A stretch of 64,000 bases of DNA from Singulisphaera sp. GP187 (GTDB lineage: Bacteria > Planctomycetota > Phycisphaerae > Phycisphaerales > SM1A02), in assembly GCA_945869475.1 (NCBI GenBank), contig CAMBOV010000009.1, positions 49,507 through 113,506 on the forward strand, in the 5' to 3' direction. The notes under the pieces are model-generated. The model searched no databases, had not been told where the DNA came from, and saw nothing but the letters and a program-made list of their open reading frames with translations. This document shows positions 61,394 through 64,000 of this stretch, piece after piece (the stretch's first letter is position 1; every line of letters starts with the position of its first letter). Position numbers and translations under genes: made by a program.

Positions 61394-63139
61394 TCACTCG
61401 CTTGACGGGAAAAACTTTGAGAGATATTTTTTTAGAGCTGGGTCACAGACGTAAATGTACGTTCCATAGATGGCTCTAGTGAGTAGCACTCTATAGATCT
61501 GCTTTACATAAACAAACAGCTGGTCATCCGTGTATTTGATCCCAAGTCTTCTGTTATTTTCTCGCCCTTTTTTGTCATAGTAGTTGTCGCGATTGAAAAC
61601 TATCGACTGACTTGCAATGTCAAATTTAAGATCTGGTCCAACAATCACTCCGCAATAATTCAGGTCATAACCTTGCACTGTGTGAATCGAGCCGACTTCG
61701 TCTATCGAAGTAAGAGAATTTATCCAGTCTTTATCTGTTCGATTCCAAGAAAGCTTTAATCCATCAATCTCAATGTCATAAAGGGCTGGGTCAGATTTCC
61801 CGCGAGTAGCCCAAGGCCAGGCGTAGCCAGCGACGACTCTTGCAAGTCCCTTTTCTTGATTTCGTTTCTTAATTGCCTTTCGCATCTCGTGGATGCTGTC
61901 GAAAATACAACAGTCGTAGTCTTTAAAGTGTTTGATTTTAGTTTCAGCATTTCCTTCTAAGACTTGAGAGATATACGTTATGTACTCTTCTCCACCTCTA
62001 ACCCTCAATTGAGACTTAAGGGAGAAGTAGGTCTTATCATTTCGAGCTTGCTTCTGAAGGTCTCGAATAGCTTTCAAAGTCAAGTCTGCGGGCATGACGC
62101 TTTGAGCTGAATCTAGAAGGAGAATCTGGCTATCTGATTGTGCGATTATCCAATCAAGTTGAGTAATGTCATCAGCGTCACCTTTAAACAATCGTTGATT
62201 AATTTCCCAGAAGGACCTATTCTGGCCGGCAGACGACATGTTTGAGCGAATTTTTAATCTGTGAGCCTCGTCAACAATCAGTAAGTTATATCTGGCCGCA
62301 GACTTGCCAACATCAAATGGACTCAGAATCATTTCTTTATTAAGTCCAGGAATTGATTTAAAAACTTTCTGGATGGTTTGTCGAAGTGATTGCTGGGGAA
62401 TTACTAGCCCTATCTTCCACTTCATGAATACATTTTTGTAGCCAGGTTGAAAAAAGTCAGAAAAAATAGAATCAGTTTCAAGAGTTTCGCTCTCGGAGTT
62501 GAGTGCGATGTCTCTGATCAACTTCATAAGAAATACAGCAACGATTGTCTTGCCTGTTCCAGGTCCACCTTGTACCACTATTGTTTGTGAAGCAAGTTTA
62601 TTCGGAACTCTATTGCGAGGCGGCAAAAGAATTCTGACGATTCCTTTAATTGCATCTGCTTGATCTAGGCTGAGAGCCTTAAATGGCGAATATTTGAAAA
62701 TATTTGTATTTTCTAATTCTGGTATTGACCTTGTGATAAGCCTTTCGACTTTTAGTCTTTCAAAAATGTATTCAAACGACTTTCTATATGTTGACCTATC
62801 GAAATAATCAGAGTCGCTAATTCCAGCATTTCCATTCAAAACCCGAAACTTTCCATCAGCGTGAAAATATTTAATGAGGTGCGACTCAAGATCATGACAA
62901 GCCGACTTGTTGAACTTGTCGTCGAGAATGATCCGCACTTCTCGGAAGTGGGTTTTTTGCATCGATGATTTGTGGCTTGTCATTCGCGATATAGCGCTAC
63001 AAGTTTCTCCGATGTAAATGTCCCTTTTGTCATTGAGTATGTACACAATTGGCCAATTTTTTAGGCGAATTTCCTTATCAGAGGCAACATCTAGAACCTC
63101 AAGGTCAAATTTGAAAAACTTAATTCTTGAGAAAGTCAT
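61394..63139 (-). CDS. GIY-YIG nuclease fused to DUF2075 helicase-like ATPase
   Basis: The 581-residue product starts at ATG 63139; an upstream frame to 63184 lies within the mazG-like gene. Residues 28-105 form a GIY-YIG nuclease: PIVYILND, IYIGETCSAISRM, the acidic E85 region HDLESHLIKYF and VLNGNAG. Residues 150-581 form a DUF2075 P-loop ATPase of the helicase/Schlafen-like group: Walker A GGPGTGKTIVA (191-201), Walker B/DEAH LLIVDEAHRLK (284-294), LLDSAQSV, and a late VGSIHTVQGYDLNYCGVIVG helicase motif with RVLLTRAIYGTYIYV. The DNA is strikingly AT-rich. Likely anti-phage or DNA-processing role; no exact named system recognised. Confidence 0.88.
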   Translation of the reverse strand: MTFSRIKFFKFDLEVLDVASDKEIRLKNWPIVYILNDKRDIYIGETCSAISRMTSHKSSMQKTHFREVRIILDDKFNKSACHDLESHLIKYFHADGKFRVLNGNAGISDSDYFDRSTYRKSFEYIFERLKVERLITRSIPELENTNIFKYSPFKALSLDQADAIKGIVRILLPPRNRVPNKLASQTIVVQGGPGTGKTIVAVFLMKLIRDIALNSESETLETDSIFSDFFQPGYKNVFMKWKIGLVIPQQSLRQTIQKVFKSIPGLNKEMILSPFDVGKSAARYNLLIVDEAHRLKIRSNMSSAGQNRSFWEINQRLFKGDADDITQLDWIIAQSDSQILLLDSAQSVMPADLTLKAIRDLQKQARNDKTYFSLKSQLRVRGGEEYITYISQVLEGNAETKIKHFKDYDCCIFDSIHEMRKAIKKRNQEKGLARVVAGYAWPWATRGKSDPALYDIEIDGLKLSWNRTDKDWINSLTSIDEVGSIHTVQGYDLNYCGVIVGPDLKFDIASQSIVFNRDNYYDKKGRENNRRLGIKYTDDQLFVYVKQIYRVLLTRAIYGTYIYVCDPALKKYLSKFFPSSE

Positions 63140-63446
63140 TTTTAGTGCTTTTGCCTTTAGTCTTGGAGGCAGGATACTTTCCAAGGCCGGTAGAAAACTT
63201 TTTTATAAAAAGTTGAGCTGGCACACCCCATACTCTGTGAGCAAGCATGAAGCAATAAGTAAGGACATCAGCAAGTTCATCTAAAATCGCTTTGTTCTTG
63301 TCTTCGCAAGACAATTGAAACAAGGTTTGAAGTTCAGCGGAATCTACAGAAATACTCTTGGCCAAATTTTGGACAGAATGAAATTGAGCCCAGTCTCGCT
63401 CATCGACAAACTTTGCAAATGGTTTTAGAAATTCAGTTCTATCCAT
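63120..63446 (-). CDS. MazG-like nucleotide pyrophosphohydrolase
   Basis: The 108-residue protein has the all-alpha MazG-like fold: RDWAQFHSVQNLAKSISVDS, then the metal site with D35/E38 (VDSAEL) and E57/D60 (ILDELADVLTYCFMLAHR). The first acidic residue is Asp, where most relatives have Glu. The family hydrolyses nucleoside triphosphates, or alarmone-type nucleotides, to monophosphates and pyrophosphate. Its stop overlaps the GIY-YIG/DUF2075 start by 20 nt, so the pair is translationally coupled. It is AT-rich like its partner. No clear ribosome binding site precedes ATG 63446, so a leaderless transcript is possible. Confidence 0.85.
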   Translation of the reverse strand: MDRTEFLKPFAKFVDERDWAQFHSVQNLAKSISVDSAELQTLFQLSCEDKNKAILDELADVLTYCFMLAHRVWGVPAQLFIKKFSTGLGKYPASKTKGKSTKNDFLKN

Positions 63447-63798
63447 ATATCAAGTGTAGTTTCCGCAACCGACTTCAGTTTGCGCCGCAGTCTGCAGTAT
63501 GGGGGAAGGACACCAAGCGCACGCCATTGTGCCAGTTGTTCCTAGCGCGCAGCCTTAAAAATTGAGCTTGCTTGCAAATCGTTGAATTTGGGAAAGCTCT
63601 TCTGAAACCAATGATGATTGGACGCGTGTATGTGATTCCAGCAGTCGCAGGGTAAATAGCACACCACCAGCCGGACGAGTGAGCGGAACAACTCTCGACT
63701 GCCGATCGACTGCGGCGCAGGATATCTATCGCAATTGACTCTGCGTAGTGGGTTGGATCGTCGGAACCATTGCTCGCAAGACGAGTACTTTCCCCCCA
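63447..63798. other. 352-nt gap at the right edge of the defence-like cluster
   Basis: Composition returns toward host values here. A 143-codon minus-strand frame (63475-63906) has no recognisable motif and runs into the start of the plus-strand exonuclease gene, so I do not call it. The stretch should hold the cluster promoter reading left and the exonuclease promoter reading right, but no convincing boxes were found. No integrase fragment or tRNA attachment site was seen. Confidence 0.45.
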
Positions 63799-64000
63799 AT
63801 GCCCCTCCTCGGATTCGATATTGAAACTGCGAACATCATCACGCTTGCTCCCGGCGAAAACTTGGATGATCACGGGCCGCTTGATATCACGGTTGCTGCG
63901 ACGCACATCGATGGTGGCGAGGAATTGCTTTGGCTCTCTGCTGGCGCCAACGGAATTCCCCTGCCGATGATCACGCGCGATCGCGCGCGCGAATTGCTCG
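63799..64000 (+). CDS. DnaQ-like 3'-5' exonuclease-type protein (5' part, cut by window end)
   Basis: An open frame starts at ATG 63799 and runs off the window end with 67 codons. It begins MPLLGFDIETANIITLAPGE and continues LDITVAATHIDGGEELLWLS. The hydrophobic strand followed by D-I-E-T matches exonuclease motif I of DEDD (DnaQ/RNase H-like) nucleases, and the second strand fits the same fold. Motifs II and III lie beyond the window, so activity cannot be judged. GC-rich codon use matches the host. It is divergent from the defence-like cluster. Confidence 0.7.
   Translation, partial: MPLLGFDIETANIITLAPGENLDDHGPLDITVAATHIDGGEELLWLSAGANGIPLPMITRDRARELL

Noticed and set aside
59486..63798. 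Integrase, transposase, tRNA attachment site or flanking direct repeats around the defence-like cluster
   Set aside because: None was seen by eye in the two flanks, so I do not call the region a defined mobile element despite its composition.
63475..63906. A 143-codon minus-strand frame upstream of the MazG-like gene
   Set aside because: It has no recognisable motif and overlaps the start of the plus-strand DIET exonuclease frame.

Overview
The window looks like a chromosomal segment from a member of the Planctomycetota, most likely class Phycisphaerae. The evidence is a paired DUF1549/DUF1553 and Tat-exported DUF1501 gene set, three secreted proteins with short PEP-CTERM-like tails ending in Arg runs, a dockerin-type EF-hand tail on a secreted protein, a tricorn protease, and a Ser/Thr kinase with TPR-like repeats. 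The DNA is GC-rich almost throughout. One conspicuously AT-rich patch lies near the right end (about 61.4-63.45 kb).

Layout. (1) 1-5.8 kb, minus strand: the S10 ribosomal protein operon, rpsJ-rplC-rplD-rplW-rplB-rpsS-rplV-rpsC-rplP-rpmC-rpsQ-rplN, with rplN cut by the window edge. A near-consensus promoter precedes rpsJ, and a hairpin touches the rplD ribosome binding site. (2) 5.8-10.5 kb, plus: a secreted protein, a lipoprotein, a family 2 glycosyltransferase and a conserved protein with a GHQP motif. (3) 10.5-15.6 kb, minus: a lysS / transglutaminase-like / nnrD / YhaM-like exoribonuclease cluster. (4) 15.6-24.5 kb, plus: prfB with a +1 frameshift at an unusual UAA site, then three genes joined by ATGA overlaps (glycogen debranching enzyme, GH63-like glucosidase, hybrid histidine kinase), then tRNA-Ser. 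(5) 24.6-36.8 kb: tricorn protease, sialate O-acetylesterase, tRNA-Gly, an S9 oligopeptidase, and the DUF1549/1553 + DUF1501 pair. (6) 36.8-47.6 kb: a small secreted protein of six 18-residue repeats, PEP-CTERM-like proteins, a dockerin-tailed protein, a Ser/Thr kinase, a transglutaminase-esterase fusion and a TerC-family protein. (7) 47.6-54.8 kb, minus: TPR-sulfotransferase, squalene-cyclase-like lipoprotein, HlyD-like adaptor, gap, an SDR and an aldose 1-epimerase. (8) 54.9-59.5 kb: BtpA family, class IV aminotransferase, coaX, a shortened MnmE-like GTPase and fabI. (9) 59.7-63.4 kb, minus: a defence-like cluster. (10) 63.8 kb to the end: the start of a plus-strand gene with a DnaQ-like exonuclease motif.

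The strongest candidate for an undescribed system is the 59.7-63.4 kb cluster. In transcription order it encodes a MazG-like nucleotide pyrophosphohydrolase, a GIY-YIG nuclease fused to a DUF2075 helicase-like ATPase, an HNH endonuclease with a probable modified-base-reading N-terminal domain, and a 198-residue protein I do not recognise. The first two are overlapping and AT-rich; the last two are closer to host composition. Two other unusual signals are the prfB recoding site (CUU UAA C with no upstream SD-like element) and the 18-residue repeat protein, which resembles short beta-hairpin-repeat ('beta-flower') proteins.
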